DNA of 64,000 bases from Pseudomonas sp. MH9.2 (GTDB taxonomy: Bacteria > Pseudomonadota > Gammaproteobacteria > Pseudomonadales > Pseudomonadaceae), in assembly GCF_034353875.1 (NCBI RefSeq), contig NZ_CP133784.1:1984001-2048000 (forward strand), read 5' to 3'. A program made the position numbers and the translations under genes. The notes below the pieces were generated by a model that was not told the origin of the DNA, did not search any database, and saw only the letters and a program-made list of their open reading frames with translations. Positions within the stretch are counted from its first letter, which is position 1. Each line of letters opens with the position of its first letter. Of this stretch, positions 16,543 through 26,442 are shown one piece after another.

Positions 16543-19008
16543 ATGGCCTCGCCAGCCCTCTCATATTTTCTACCCCGGTTCGGCGTTGCCGCAGCAGTCG
16601 CTGGAGCCCTGAGCCTGGCCGGTTGTCAGCTCAACGGCGGCGGCAGCGACACGCTGCCACCGACCTCTGGGGTGTACCCGCTCAAAGGGTTGGCGCAAAA
16701 TGTTTCGGTGCGCCGCAACAACCTTGGCATGCCGCTGATCGAAAGCAGCACCTTTCACGACGCGCTCTTTACCCTGGGTTATGTTCACGCCAGTGACCGC
16801 ATCAGTCAGATGGTCGGCATGCGTTTGCTGGCCCAAGGTCGCCTGTCCGAAATGGACGGCCCCAGCGCACTGGAAATCGACCGCCTGATGCGCTCGATCA
16901 ACCTGAAGAAAAGCGCCAGCGAGCTGTACAACGGCTCTTCGCCGCGCCTGAAACGTTTCTTTGAAGTCTATGCGCGCGGCGTTAACGCCTACCTGTTCCG
17001 CTACCGCGACAAACTGCCGGCGGATTTGGCTGCGTCTGGTTATCACCCTGAATACTGGAAGCCGGAAGACTCTGCGCTGATCTTCAGCCTGCTGAACTTC
17101 GGCGTGTCAAAAAACCTGCAGGAAGAACTGTCATCCCTGGTATTGGCGCAAAAAGTCGGCGCGGACAAACTCGCCTGGCTGATCCCGACCTACCCCGATG
17201 AAGAATTACCGTTCGCTGAAGCCGAGAAGCTCAAGGGCTTGAACCTTGGCCAGGTGTCCGGGCTTAGCGATCTGAATCGAGTCGCCAGCCAACTGTCAGA
17301 CCTGAACATGCTCGGTGTGGCGGCTGCCAACAACTGGGCGATTTCGCCACGGCGCAGCAGAAGCGGCAAAAGCCTGATGGCCAACGACATACACCAGAGC
17401 GCAAAACTGCCTTCGGCATGGAACTTCGTGCAGATCCGCGCCCCGAAATATCAGGCTGCCGGCGTCTCCATTGCAGGCCTGCCCTTGGTGATGGCGGGCT
17501 TCAACGGCAAGCTGGCCTGGAGCATGACCGAGGTCATGGGTGACAATCAGGACCTGTTCCTCGAGAAGCTCAAGCGCGAAAACAACAAACTGTTCTATAT
17601 GGCCGATGGCAAATGGCAGCCCGCCACTGTTCGCAATGAAACCTTCTTCGTTAAAGGTGAGCGCCCCGTTCGCGAAACCATCTACGAAACTCGCCACGGA
17701 CCGCTGCTCAACAGCGCGCTGGGCGAACGAACAAGCCCACAACAACCAGTGCAACTGAACAGCGGTTTTGGTTTGGCCCTGCAAACGCCAGACTTCAAAG
17801 ACGACAAAAGCATGGACGCACTCTTCAACCTGTCCCGCGCGCAGAACGTCGAAAAGGCTTCCGATGCCAGCCGCGAAATTCGCGCGATAGCCCTGAACAT
17901 GGTATTTGCCGATGCACAGAATATCGGCTGGCAAGTCACCGGGCGCTTCCCGAATCGCCGTGAAGGGCTTGGCTTGCTGCCATCGCCAGGCTGGGACAGT
18001 CGTTTTGATTGGGACGGTTTCGCCGACCCGATGCTCCACCCCTACGATCAAGACCCGGTGCAGGGGTGGATAGGCACCGCCAATCAGCGCACCGTGCCTA
18101 AAGGTTATGGCATGCAACTGTCGAACTCCTGGAACTACCCGGAGCGGGCCGAACGCATCGCCGAAATGGCAGGCAGCGGTAAGCAGGACACCCGCAGCAT
18201 GATCGCCATGCAATACGACCAGACCACGACCTTCGCTGCCAAACTGAAAAAAATGTTCGAAACGTCGGGCATGGCTCAATCGCTGAAACAGGCAATCGAA
18301 GCCCTCCCTGCAACTGATCGCGCCAAGGCACACGAAGCGCTCACGCGCCTGCTGGCATTCGATGGCAAGCTCTCCGCCAACTCGGCCGATGCGGCGCTGT
18401 ATGAGCTGTTCCTCCAGGAAAGTGCCAAGCAGATATTCCTCGACGAGCTGGGCCCTGAAACCAGTCCGGCCTGGAAAGCCCTGGTCGAAAGCGCCAACCT
18501 CTCCTACTCCGCCCAGGCCGACCACCTGCTGGGAAGTGAGGACAGCCCGTATTGGGATGACACCCGAACGCCGCAAAAAGAAGACAAACCGACCATCCTT
18601 GCCCGCAGCCTGGCAGCGGCCATCACTGCCGGCGAAAGCCAACTAGGCAATGATCACAAGGCTTGGCAATGGGGCAAATTGCACCATTACGCCTGGACCT
18701 CGGAAGGTAGCCGACGCAGCCCGATTCCCGCAGGCGGCGATCACAGCACCCTCAACGAGTCGGCCTATAACTGGGGGCAGGATTTCGACACCCGACTGAT
18801 CCCGGCCATGCGATTTATCGTCGACTTTGGTCAACAGGAACCGATGATAGGACAGAGCACTGGCCAGTCCGGCAACCCGGCCAGCCCGCATTACGCCGAT
18901 GGCATCGACCCTTGGCTCAAAGGCCAATACATGAGCATCCCGATGCAGCCGCAGAACTTCGACAAGACCTATGGCAAGCAGAGACTGACGCTGATACCTG
19001 GTAAATAA
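16543..19008 (+). CDS. quiP: QuiP-type acyl-homoserine lactone acylase (nucleophile replaced by Ala)
   Basis: This is an 821-residue penicillin-acylase-family protein with a lipobox (LAGC, Cys28), recognised as the QuiP type by its N-terminus and motifs. The family members are made as precursors and cleaved to free an N-terminal Ser on the beta subunit, which attacks acyl amides such as AHL quorum signals. The motif around that residue is normally S-N-x-W. Here residues 262-265 read A-N-N-W, with Ala262 coded by GCC at 17326-17328. Other landmarks are kept, including ANDIH and GFNGKLAW. Unless another residue takes over, it should neither self-cleave nor hydrolyse. Confidence 0.87.
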   Translation: MASPALSYFLPRFGVAAAVAGALSLAGCQLNGGGSDTLPPTSGVYPLKGLAQNVSVRRNNLGMPLIESSTFHDALFTLGYVHASDRISQMVGMRLLAQGRLSEMDGPSALEIDRLMRSINLKKSASELYNGSSPRLKRFFEVYARGVNAYLFRYRDKLPADLAASGYHPEYWKPEDSALIFSLLNFGVSKNLQEELSSLVLAQKVGADKLAWLIPTYPDEELPFAEAEKLKGLNLGQVSGLSDLNRVASQLSDLNMLGVAAANNWAISPRRSRSGKSLMANDIHQSAKLPSAWNFVQIRAPKYQAAGVSIAGLPLVMAGFNGKLAWSMTEVMGDNQDLFLEKLKRENNKLFYMADGKWQPATVRNETFFVKGERPVRETIYETRHGPLLNSALGERTSPQQPVQLNSGFGLALQTPDFKDDKSMDALFNLSRAQNVEKASDASREIRAIALNMVFADAQNIGWQVTGRFPNRREGLGLLPSPGWDSRFDWDGFADPMLHPYDQDPVQGWIGTANQRTVPKGYGMQLSNSWNYPERAERIAEMAGSGKQDTRSMIAMQYDQTTTFAAKLKKMFETSGMAQSLKQAIEALPATDRAKAHEALTRLLAFDGKLSANSADAALYELFLQESAKQIFLDELGPETSPAWKALVESANLSYSAQADHLLGSEDSPYWDDTRTPQKEDKPTILARSLAAAITAGESQLGNDHKAWQWGKLHHYAWTSEGSRRSPIPAGGDHSTLNESAYNWGQDFDTRLIPAMRFIVDFGQQEPMIGQSTGQSGNPASPHYADGIDPWLKGQYMSIPMQPQNFDKTYGKQRLTLIPGK

Positions 19009-19011
19009 TGG

Positions 19012-19038
19012 GATGCGGCGTGCCAGGCACGCCGCATC
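19012..19038. repeat. REP-associated hairpin, copy B
   Basis: A perfect stem GATGCGGCGTG with the loop CCAGG sits three bases after the quiP stop. It is related to the hairpin at 11576. It may serve as a 3' mRNA end. The remaining 19039-19319 gap holds the promoter region of the transporter operon. It also has an inexact ArgR-like half-site, GCGACA at 19187-19192, without the matching TT eight bases upstream. Confidence 0.75.
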
Positions 19039-19319
19039 GCCCCACGATGGAGCAACGTCCGTGCCTGTTCCCGGAGGACGACTCCAGCGTGCTCGTTTTA
19101 GTGGCATATTGGCCTGCGAAGAAACTCGTCTATCCTGTAGCTCGTTCTGAGCTGGCAATGAGCACTTCTCCATCAAAGTCATCATTGCGACAACTCCGTA
19201 CATTTAAAACGCACGTTCGTCTCTTTGGTTCAAAAATTGCTATCTTCTTCGGGTCTGGCGCTCGCCGGTAGCAAGCCTCGCGTGTTCCCAACGCTCATTT
19301 TGGTTTTAAGGACTGATCA

Positions 19320-20102
19320 ATGAAAAAAGCATGGCTGACCCTTTCCGCACTGGCTATTTGTCTCGCCGCTGGTAGTGCAATGGCCAAGGAATACAAGGAA
19401 CTGCGTTTCGGCGTCGATCCTTCTTATGCGCCTTTCGAATCAAAAGCCGCCGATGGCAGCCTGGTAGGCTTCGATATCGATCTGGGCAATGCGATTTGCG
19501 CCGAGCTGAAAGTTAAATGCAAATGGGTCGAGAGCGATTTCGACGGTATGATTCCCGGTCTGAAAGCCAACAAATTCGACGGCGTTATCTCGTCGATGAC
19601 CGTAACAGATGCGCGGATGAAGGTTATCGACTTCTCCGAGGAACTGTTCTCTGGCCCAACTGCACTGGTGTTCAAGAAAGGCGCGGGCGTAACGGCCGAC
19701 CCTGCAACCCTCAAAGGCAAGAAAGTTGGCTATGAGCAAGGCACCATTCAGGAAGCCTACGCCAAGGCCGTATTGGACAAGGCGGGTGTAACAACCCAGG
19801 CCTATGCGAACCAGGACCAGGTCTATGCTGACCTGACTTCCGGCCGTCTCGATGCTTCCGTACAAGACATGCTGCAAGCCGAACTGGGCTTTTTGAAGTC
19901 ACCAGCAGGTGCTGGCTTCGAAGTCAGCAAGCCAATCACAGATCCACTGCTGCCGGCTAAAACCGCAGTCGGTATCTCGAAAGGTAACAAAGAGCTCAAG
20001 GCGTTGTTGGATAAAGGTATCAAAGCGTTACACGACGATGGTAAATATGCAGAAATCCAGAAAAAACACTTTGGCGATCTGAACCTGTACAGCGGTAAAT
20101 AA
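19320..20102 (+). CDS. periplasmic binding protein for basic amino acids
   Basis: This 260-residue protein has a Sec signal peptide ending at AMA. It is a type II periplasmic binding protein of the Lys/Arg/Ornithine/His (ArgT/HisJ/AotJ) group. Landmarks are LRFGVDPSYAPFESK, GFDIDLGNAIC and the disulfide pair around Cys60 and Cys66. It captures basic amino acids and hands them to the permease encoded downstream. It is first in a five-gene operon. A hairpin with a T-run follows, which may keep its level above that of the membrane parts. Confidence 0.9.
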   Translation: MKKAWLTLSALAICLAAGSAMAKEYKELRFGVDPSYAPFESKAADGSLVGFDIDLGNAICAELKVKCKWVESDFDGMIPGLKANKFDGVISSMTVTDARMKVIDFSEELFSGPTALVFKKGAGVTADPATLKGKKVGYEQGTIQEAYAKAVLDKAGVTTQAYANQDQVYADLTSGRLDASVQDMLQAELGFLKSPAGAGFEVSKPITDPLLPAKTAVGISKGNKELKALLDKGIKALHDDGKYAEIQKKHFGDLNLYSGK

Positions 20103-20108
20103 CATCCC

Positions 20109-20163
20109 AACGCCCGTCGATTTCAGGTGAAAATCTACCACCCGATTCGATGGGCGTTTTTTT
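20109..20163 (+). terminator. intra-operon attenuator hairpin
   Basis: The arm AACGCCCGTCGA (20109-20120) pairs with TCGATGGGCGTT (20147-20158), with one mismatch, across a 26-base loop, followed by seven Ts. It lies between the binding-protein gene and the first permease gene. It may end part of the transcripts so that more binding protein than permease is made. Confidence 0.65.
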
Positions 20164-20183
20164 GACCGCAAAAGGCTTGATCC

Positions 20184-20912
20184 ATGTTTGACGAAATGCT
20201 GCAAACCCTTGGATTGTCCGCCTTCAGCTTGAAAGGCTTCGGCCCGCTGCTGCTTCAAGGCACCTGGATGACCATCAAATTATCGTTACTGTCGCTGCTG
20301 GTGAGCATCGTGCTCGGCCTGATTGGCGCCAGCTGCAAACTTTCGAGTCTGCGCATATTGCGCATACCGGCGCAGCTCTACACCACCTTGATCCGCGGCG
20401 TGCCCGATCTGGTGTTGATGCTGCTGATTTTCTATAGCCTGCAAACCTGGCTGACCGGTCTCACAGAAGCAATGGACTGGGACTACATCGAAATCGACCC
20501 GTTCGCGGCCGGGGTCATCACCCTCGGGTTTATCTATGGCGCCTACTTCACAGAAACGTTCCGTGGCGCGATTCTCTCCGTCCCACGCGGACAGGTCGAA
20601 GCCGCCACCGCGTATGGATTGAAGCGCAGCCAACGTTTCCGTTTTGTGGTGTTCCCGCAAATGATGCGTTTCGCCCTGCCGGGCATTGGCAACAACTGGA
20701 TGGTGATGCTCAAGGCCACCGCCCTGGTGTCGATCATCGGCCTCGCCGATCTGGTCAAAGCCGCTCAGGATGCAGGCAAAAGCACGTATCAACTGTTTTT
20801 CTTTCTGGTCGTGGCCGCACTGATTTACCTTCTGATCACCAGTATTTCCAACGTTGCTCTGCGCTGGGCCGAACGACGCTATGCCGCAGGTAGCCGGGAG
20901 GCACAACGATGA
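20184..20912 (+). CDS. basic amino acid ABC permease, HisQ/AotQ-like
   Basis: This is a 242-residue inner-membrane permease with about five helices. The cytoplasmic EAA loop, EAATAYGLKRSQRFRFVVFP, contacts the ATPase. It should pair with the HisM-like product of the next gene as a heterodimer. Its stop overlaps the next start (ATGA). Confidence 0.9.
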   Translation: MFDEMLQTLGLSAFSLKGFGPLLLQGTWMTIKLSLLSLLVSIVLGLIGASCKLSSLRILRIPAQLYTTLIRGVPDLVLMLLIFYSLQTWLTGLTEAMDWDYIEIDPFAAGVITLGFIYGAYFTETFRGAILSVPRGQVEAATAYGLKRSQRFRFVVFPQMMRFALPGIGNNWMVMLKATALVSIIGLADLVKAAQDAGKSTYQLFFFLVVAALIYLLITSISNVALRWAERRYAAGSREAQR

Positions 20913-21619
20913 TCGAACTTCTCCAGGATTACTGGCGGCCCTTCCTTTATAGCGACGGCTACCACATCACCGGTCTGGCCATGACCATGTGGCTGCTCAG
21001 CGCTTCGATCGCTATCGGCTTTGTGGTATCGATCCCGCTGTCTATCGCCCGAGTGTCACGCAAGTTCTGGGTGCGCTTGCCGGTACAGTTCTACACCTAT
21101 CTGTTTCGTGGGACACCGCTGTATATCCAGTTGCTGATTTGCTACACCGGTATCTACAGCATCGCAGCCGTGCGTGCCCAACCATTGCTGGATGCGTTTT
21201 TTCGCGACGCGATGAACTGCACGATTCTGGCATTCGCCCTGAACACCTGCGCTTACACCACGGAGATTTTTGCCGGGGCGATTCGCAGCATGCATCATGG
21301 TGAAGTCGAAGCAGCCAAAGCCTACGGACTCAGCGGCTGGAAACTCTATGCCTACGTGATCATGCCGTCAGCGCTACGGCGTTCGCTGCCGTTCTACAGC
21401 AACGAAGTCATTCTGATGCTGCACTCGACCACCGTGGCCTTCACCGCGACCGTGCCGGACATTCTCAAAGTAGCGAGGGACGCCAACTCGGCGACGTTCA
21501 TGACCTTCCAGTCCTTTGGTATCGCCGCCCTGATTTATTTGACTATCACCTTTGCCCTGGTCGGCCTGTTCCGATTGGCCGAGCGCCGTTGGCTAGCCTT
21601 TCTGGGCCCGGCTCACTAG
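20909..21619 (+). CDS. basic amino acid ABC permease, HisM/AotM-like
   Basis: The second permease subunit has 236 residues, about five helices and the EAA loop EAAKAYGLSGWKLYAYVIMP. It begins four bases inside the preceding gene, so translation is probably coupled. The segment FRGTPLYIQLLI is typical of the HisM group. Confidence 0.9.
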   Translation: MIELLQDYWRPFLYSDGYHITGLAMTMWLLSASIAIGFVVSIPLSIARVSRKFWVRLPVQFYTYLFRGTPLYIQLLICYTGIYSIAAVRAQPLLDAFFRDAMNCTILAFALNTCAYTTEIFAGAIRSMHHGEVEAAKAYGLSGWKLYAYVIMPSALRRSLPFYSNEVILMLHSTTVAFTATVPDILKVARDANSATFMTFQSFGIAALIYLTITFALVGLFRLAERRWLAFLGPAH

Positions 21620-21629
21620 GACTTTTTAC

Positions 21630-22748
21630 ATGCGCCATCACACGCACAATCTGCTCGCCCCGCTACCAGGGACCGCGCGGCAGATCCACAGTTTTCATTA
21701 CGGCCCGGAAAACACTGGCCGCAAGGTTTATATCCAGGCGTCCCTGCATGCGGACGAATTGCCCGGCATGCTGGTGGCCTGGTACCTGAAGCAGCGCCTG
21801 GCCGAGCTGGAAAGCGCCGACCTGCTGTTGGGCGAAATTGTTGTCGTCCCGGTCGCCAACCCCATCGGCCTGGAACAAGTGCTGATGGATATCCCGCTGG
21901 GTCGCTACGAACTGGAGAGTGGGCAGAACTTCAATCGCCTGTTTGTCGATTTGAGTCTGCAGGTAGGTGACGATGTCGAAGCGCGGCTCAACGATGACCC
22001 GCAGCACAACCGTGAACTGATCCGCAGCAGCCTGCGCGCGGCGCTGTCTGCTCAGATCGTCGATACGCAGTTGCAATCGCAACGGCTGACCCTGCAACGC
22101 CTGGCTTGCGATGCCGACATGGTGCTGGACCTGCATTGTGATTTCGAAGCGGTGGAGCACCTTTACACCACTCCCGAGGCCTGGCCTCGAGTCGAGGCAC
22201 TGTCACGCTACCTGGGCGCTCAGGCTAGCCTGTTGGCCACCGACTCCGGCGGGCAATCGTTCGATGAATGCTTCACCCTGCTTTGGTGGCAGTTGCAACA
22301 GCGCTTCGGCGCACGCTTTGCAGTTCCCATGGGCAGTATTTCGGTGACCCTGGAATTACGCGGCCAAGGCGACGTTAATCACGCCTTGGCCAGTCGCGAC
22401 TGTCAGGCACTGATCAACTACTTGACGCTGTATGGCGTGATCGCCGGAGATCCGGCGCCCCAGCCAGAGCTGTTGTACCCGGCAACACCGCTGGCCGGTG
22501 TCGAGCCGGTCGCAACGCCGGTCGGCGGCCTACTGGTGTTCTGCGCCCAACCCGGTGAGTTTCTGGAAGCCGGGCAAAAAATCGCTGAAATCATCGATCC
22601 GATCAGTGATCGGATAACGCCAATCCACACTCTCAATTCCGGCTTGTTGTATGCCCGCTCCTTGCGGCGCATGGCGACCGCTGGCATGGTCATCGCTCAC
22701 GTCGCAGGCACCGAAGCCTACCGTAGCGGTTACCTGCTTTCTCCTTAA
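21630..22748 (+). CDS. AotO-like aspartoacylase/succinylglutamate desuccinylase family protein
   Basis: This is a 372-residue protein of the M14-like zinc amidohydrolase family. The zinc motif is HADE near residue 40 and a further ligand is in LDLHCDF near residue 165. The central motif ELRGQGD follows, and a lipoyl-like beta-barrel lies at the end (TPVGGLLVFCAQPGE). The family removes acyl groups from amino acids. Its place between permease and ATPase genes repeats the order of P. aeruginosa aotJQMOP, where it is not needed for transport. It may deacylate imported N-acyl amino acids. Confidence 0.85.
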   Translation: MRHHTHNLLAPLPGTARQIHSFHYGPENTGRKVYIQASLHADELPGMLVAWYLKQRLAELESADLLLGEIVVVPVANPIGLEQVLMDIPLGRYELESGQNFNRLFVDLSLQVGDDVEARLNDDPQHNRELIRSSLRAALSAQIVDTQLQSQRLTLQRLACDADMVLDLHCDFEAVEHLYTTPEAWPRVEALSRYLGAQASLLATDSGGQSFDECFTLLWWQLQQRFGARFAVPMGSISVTLELRGQGDVNHALASRDCQALINYLTLYGVIAGDPAPQPELLYPATPLAGVEPVATPVGGLLVFCAQPGEFLEAGQKIAEIIDPISDRITPIHTLNSGLLYARSLRRMATAGMVIAHVAGTEAYRSGYLLSP

Positions 22749-22760
22749 GGACTGCACGGC

Positions 22761-23525
22761 ATGTACAAACTGACGATCGATGGCCTGCACAAGTGCTATG
22801 GCGACAACGAAGTGCTAAAAGGCGTATCGCTCAAAGCAAGCACGGGCGACGTGATCAGCCTGATCGGTGCCAGCGGCTCGGGTAAAAGTACCTTTTTGCG
22901 CTGCATCAACTTTCTGGAAACACCCAATAGCGGCACCATGACCCTGGACGGCCAGCCCGTGCGCATGGTCAGCGACAAGCATGGTATGCACGTCGCAGAC
23001 CCCGCCGAACTGCAGCGCATCCGTACTCGCCTGGCAATGGTGTTCCAGCATTTCAATCTATGGAGCCACATGACCGTGCTGGAAAACGTCAGCATGGCCC
23101 CGCGCCGTGTGCTGGGTGTTTCCAAACGCGAAGCCGAAGACCGGGCGCGCAAGTATCTGGACAAAGTCGGCCTGCCGACACGCGTTGCCGAGCAATACCC
23201 GGCGTTCCTCTCCGGCGGCCAACAACAACGCGTGGCGATTGCCCGTGCGCTGGCGATGGAGCCGGAAGTGATGCTGTTCGACGAACCCACCTCGGCACTG
23301 GACCCGGAGCTGGTCGGCGAAGTACTTAAAGTGATTCAAGGCCTGGCTGAAGAAGGCCGTACCATGATCATGGTTACCCACGAAATGAGTTTTGCCCGCA
23401 AAGTCTCGAATCAGGTGATGTTCCTGCACCAGGGCCTGGTCGAAGAGCAAGGGCATCCTGACGACGTACTGGGCAACCCGCAAAGCGATCGGCTGCGGCA
23501 GTTTTTGAGCGGGAATTTGAAATAG
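22761..23525 (+). CDS. basic amino acid ABC transporter ATPase, HisP/AotP-like
   Basis: This is a 254-residue ATP-binding subunit. It has Walker A GASGSGKST, Q-loop FQHFNLWSHM, signature LSGGQQQR, Walker B with DEPTSALD, and the switch His in MVTHEM. The set is complete, so it should be active. It is the last gene of the operon; in P. aeruginosa argR follows aotP, but here no argR is present. Confidence 0.92.
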   Translation: MYKLTIDGLHKCYGDNEVLKGVSLKASTGDVISLIGASGSGKSTFLRCINFLETPNSGTMTLDGQPVRMVSDKHGMHVADPAELQRIRTRLAMVFQHFNLWSHMTVLENVSMAPRRVLGVSKREAEDRARKYLDKVGLPTRVAEQYPAFLSGGQQQRVAIARALAMEPEVMLFDEPTSALDPELVGEVLKVIQGLAEEGRTMIMVTHEMSFARKVSNQVMFLHQGLVEEQGHPDDVLGNPQSDRLRQFLSGNLK

Positions 23526-23597
23526 CGGGAAAGGCTTTTCACGCAGCAACGCGAACCGAAGACACACGCCACTCATCACGCTCCAGCCTTGGTGCAT

Positions 23598-23831
23598 TCA
23601 AACGACGGGCTTGGGTGGCGCCTCATCAGGAAGGGTTGGCACGCCTGGCTCAGTGGGATCTGTGGGTTCGTCGGGCTGTTCGTTCGGGGAATCGGGGTCG
23701 GGCTGCCCCGGAATGCCGCCGACCCTGTTGATGTTGATCTGGGGATAAGCGAGCAACGACCACGCCAGAAGGCCCACATGATTGTGGTCGCTGACTCTTG
23801 CGGGGGCGATGCGTTTCGAACTTGACGTCAT
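23598..23831 (-). CDS. small proline/aspartate-rich protein
   Basis: This is a 77-residue protein with no recognised domain. The start at 23831 follows a good AGGAG six bases upstream, which supports translation. Residues about 25-35 (GLLAWSLLAY) are mildly hydrophobic. The C-terminal half is an acidic Pro/Asp/Glu-rich tail with repeated P-x-x-P and DEPTDPTEP segments, probably disordered. It is convergent with the transporter operon. A host-specific surface or adaptor role is possible; nothing in the sequence decides it. Confidence 0.6.
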   Translation of the reverse strand: MTSSSKRIAPARVSDHNHVGLLAWSLLAYPQININRVGGIPGQPDPDSPNEQPDEPTDPTEPGVPTLPDEAPPKPVV

Positions 23832-23939
23832 AGGGCACTCCTGAGTGTTGACTCCCCTCGCTCGGCGCGAGAGGGAACAGTCCTGACAATAGAGTGCCTG
23901 AATGGGCACTAATTCCCTGGGCGCCCGATCAACGGCAAA

Positions 23940-24506
23940 TCAAGTGCGCGGCAATGTCACGCCGCGTTGACCCTGATACTTGCCGCCACGGTCTTTATAA
24001 GAAATTTCACACTCTTCGTCGGATTCCAGAAACAGCATCTGGGCCACGCCTTCATTAGCGTAGATTTTCGCCGGCAAGGTGGTGGTGTTGGAGAACTCCA
24101 GCGTCACATGGCCTTCCCACTCGGGCTCGAGTGGCGTCACGTTAACGATAATTCCGCAACGTGCATAAGTACTTTTGCCCAGACAGATGGTCAGCACATT
24201 ACGCGGAATGCGGAAATATTCGACCGTGCGTGCCAAGGCAAACGAGTTTGGCGGAATGATGCAGACATCACTTGTCACGTCGACGAAGCTCTTTTCATCG
24301 AAATTTTTCGGGTCCACCGTCGCCGAGTTGATGTTGGTAAATACCTTGAATTCAGCGGCACACCGCACATCGTAACCGTAGCTCGACACACCGTAGGAGA
24401 TCAGCCGGTTAGCGCCTTCACCGCGAACCTGGCGCTCTACAAAGGGCTCGATCATCCCGTGCTCTAGCGCCATGCGGCGAATCCACTTGTCCGATTTGAT
24501 GCTCAT
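23940..24506 (-). CDS. dcd: dCTP deaminase
   Basis: Dcd converts dCTP to dUTP, feeding dTMP synthesis. The 188-residue protein matches the Gram-negative monofunctional enzyme. It has [12 protein letters not shown], the [10 protein letters not shown] segment, and the catalytic-site stretch [16 protein letters not shown], where the Glu of EFSN is the likely catalytic residue. The start [11 protein letters not shown] at 24506 follows AGGA; a longer frame upstream lacks family similarity. Confidence 0.95.
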   Translation of the reverse strand: MSIKSDKWIRRMALEHGMIEPFVERQVRGEGANRLISYGVSSYGYDVRCAAEFKVFTNINSATVDPKNFDEKSFVDVTSDVCIIPPNSFALARTVEYFRIPRNVLTICLGKSTYARCGIIVNVTPLEPEWEGHVTLEFSNTTTLPAKIYANEGVAQMLFLESDEECEISYKDRGGKYQGQRGVTLPRT

Positions 24507-24647
24507 GGCGGTGTCCTGAATAGCGAGGTGGAAAAAGATGTCTGGCATCTTACCGGGCCGGGCCTTCGGGTTCAAAGACTCTAGAGGTCACGGCCATCGA
24601 TCCAAACCCGTGTTTAAGCATGAATGAAAATAATCCTGAACAAGGCA

Positions 24648-24676
24648 TTGGCACTTCTCGAAAAACCAGTTAAGGT
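24648..24676 (+). promoter_or_regulatory. candidate csp promoter with long 5' leader
   Basis: TTGGCA (24648-24653) and TAAGGT (24671-24676) are spaced by 17 bases. Transcription would start near 24683 and leave a leader of about 145 bases before the cold-shock gene. Long leaders are typical of cspA-type mRNAs and act as RNA thermosensors. Confidence 0.5.
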
Positions 24677-24826
24677 GACGTCACTGTGTTGCTTGTGTCA
24701 CTGAGAATCTCTACACGATGTTGAATTTCGATCCAACCATCTCCAAGAATTTTTCCTGCTCTTTGCACTCAGTCTCGGCCAGGGTTCTTCCTGTGTCGCA
24801 GTTAACTTTGTCCAAGGAGATACACC

Positions 24827-25036
24827 ATGTCTAATCGCCAAACTGGTACCGTTAAGTGGTTCAACGATGAAAAAGGCTTCGGCTTCATCACTCCACAATC
24901 CGGTGACGACTTGTTCGTTCACTTCAAAGCTATCCAATCTGACGGCTTCAAAAGCCTGAAAGAAGGCCAACAGGTTTCTTTCGTCGCTACCCGCGGCCAG
25001 AAAGGTATGCAAGCTGAAGAAGTTCAAGTTATCTAA
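24827..25036 (+). CDS. CspA-type cold-shock protein
   Basis: This is a 69-residue single cold-shock domain protein that binds single-stranded RNA and DNA. RNP1 is KGFGFI and RNP2 is LFVHF, and the N-terminus [12 protein letters not shown] is canonical. A strong AAGGAGA precedes the ATG, and a clear terminator follows. It is one of the several Csp paralogues usual in pseudomonads; whether it is cold-induced or constitutive cannot be told. Confidence 0.95.
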   Translation: MSNRQTGTVKWFNDEKGFGFITPQSGDDLFVHFKAIQSDGFKSLKEGQQVSFVATRGQKGMQAEEVQVI

Positions 25037-25053
25037 CTTGTACTGAATCGCTT

Positions 25054-25088
25054 AAAAAAAGCCTCGCCCTCAAAAGCGGGGCTTTTTT
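25054..25088 (+). terminator. intrinsic terminator of the csp gene
   Basis: AAAGCCTCGC pairs with GCGGGGCTTT (one G-T wobble) across CCTCAAAA, followed by a T-run. Confidence 0.88.
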
Positions 25089-25160
25089 ACGCCCGTAGAA
25101 AATGTAAATGCTTTACGGCGACAGCGTGAGCACCCAGCGGATGCCCACGGCAATACACAA

Positions 25161-26255
25161 TCAGTCGTCGCTAATGGTGATGTTCGGCATCGCCTGCGCC
25201 TGAGCTTCCTGCAAGACGATTCTCGCGCCCACGTGACGGGCCAGTTCCTGATAGACCATGGCAATCGGGCTTTCTGGATCAGCGATTACCGTCGGTTTAC
25301 CACCATCGGCCTGCTCGCGAATCACAATCGACAGCGGCAATGACGCCAGCAGCTCGACATCGTATTGCGCCGCGAGCTTCTCGCCACCACCCTCACCGAA
25401 CAAATGCTCCGCGTGACCGCAATTGGAGCAGATGTGCACGGCCATGTTTTCCACAACACCCAACACCGGAATGTTGACCTTGCGGAACATTTCGACGCCT
25501 TTCTTGGCATCCAGCAATGCCAGATCCTGTGGAGTGGTGACAATCACCGCTCCGGCCACAGGGACTTTCTGCGCCAGCGTAAGCTGGATATCGCCCGTGC
25601 CGGGCGGCATATCGATGACCAGATAATCCAGATCATTCCACGCCGTTTGCGTAATCAGTTGCAGCAGCGCACCGGAAACCATCGGCCCGCGCCAGACCAT
25701 CGGCGTGTTGTCATCGGTCAGGAACGCCATGGACATGACTTCAATACCGTGCGATTCGATGGGCACGAACCACTTCTGATCCTTGATCTTCGGCCGCGTG
25801 CCTTCGGGGATGCCGAACATCACACCCTGGCTCGGGCCATAGATATCCGCATCGAGAATACCGACCCGTGCACCTTCGCGAGACAACGCCAGCGCCAGGT
25901 TTGCGGCGGTAGTGGATTTGCCCACGCCGCCTTTACCAGAAGCGACCGCGACGATGTTCTTCACATTGGCCAGGCCCGGGATTTGCCCCTGAGCCTTGTG
26001 CGCGGTGATCACACTGCGCACCTCGACCTTGGCCGAGGACACACCCTCCATCCCCTCTATAGCCATTTGCAGCATTTGTGCCCAGCCATTCTTGAACAGG
26101 GCGGCGGCATAACCCAACTCAAGCTGAACGCTGACGCGATCGCCTTGAATATCAATGGCACGCACACAGCCCGCGCTGACAGGGTCCTGGTTCAAATAAG
26201 GGTCGGTATATTGGCGAAGCACGGCTTCCACCGCTGCGCGATTGACGGCGCTCAT
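25161..26255 (-). CDS. apbC: iron-sulfur cluster carrier ApbC/Mrp
   Basis: ApbC is a P-loop ATPase that carries and transfers 4Fe-4S clusters. The 364-residue protein has an N-terminal MIP18-like (DUF59) domain (residues 1-90), the deviant Walker A SGKGGVGKST near residue 106, and IDMPPGTGD as Walker B region. The cluster-binding CxxC is in ICSNCGH near residue 285. It is divergent from metG, the same pairing seen in other gammaproteobacteria. Confidence 0.94.
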   Translation of the reverse strand: MSAVNRAAVEAVLRQYTDPYLNQDPVSAGCVRAIDIQGDRVSVQLELGYAAALFKNGWAQMLQMAIEGMEGVSSAKVEVRSVITAHKAQGQIPGLANVKNIVAVASGKGGVGKSTTAANLALALSREGARVGILDADIYGPSQGVMFGIPEGTRPKIKDQKWFVPIESHGIEVMSMAFLTDDNTPMVWRGPMVSGALLQLITQTAWNDLDYLVIDMPPGTGDIQLTLAQKVPVAGAVIVTTPQDLALLDAKKGVEMFRKVNIPVLGVVENMAVHICSNCGHAEHLFGEGGGEKLAAQYDVELLASLPLSIVIREQADGGKPTVIADPESPIAMVYQELARHVGARIVLQEAQAQAMPNITISDD

Positions 26256-26442
26256 GGCTACTCCCGGTAAAAAGACTGAGTAAAACAGACGGCTATCCTA
26301 CCCCTTCTGAAAGGTGCCGGCATGCTTTCACAGCATGCCGATATGTTGGCTGATCACGGGCAATGCTCGCCAACGGGGTGAAATATATCGTCCAGACCTT
26401 TATAGTGACCGACCTCCGTTTCACTTCAAATAGCCGAGCCCC

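Noticed and set aside
17296..18642. 448-codon open frame on the strand opposite the acylase gene
   Set aside because: It is a mirror of the high-GC codon usage of quiP, with no start signal or recognisable domain.
19187..19192. ArgR site ahead of the basic amino acid transporter operon
   Set aside because: GCGACA is present, but the paired TT at the required distance is AG, so the half-site is incomplete.
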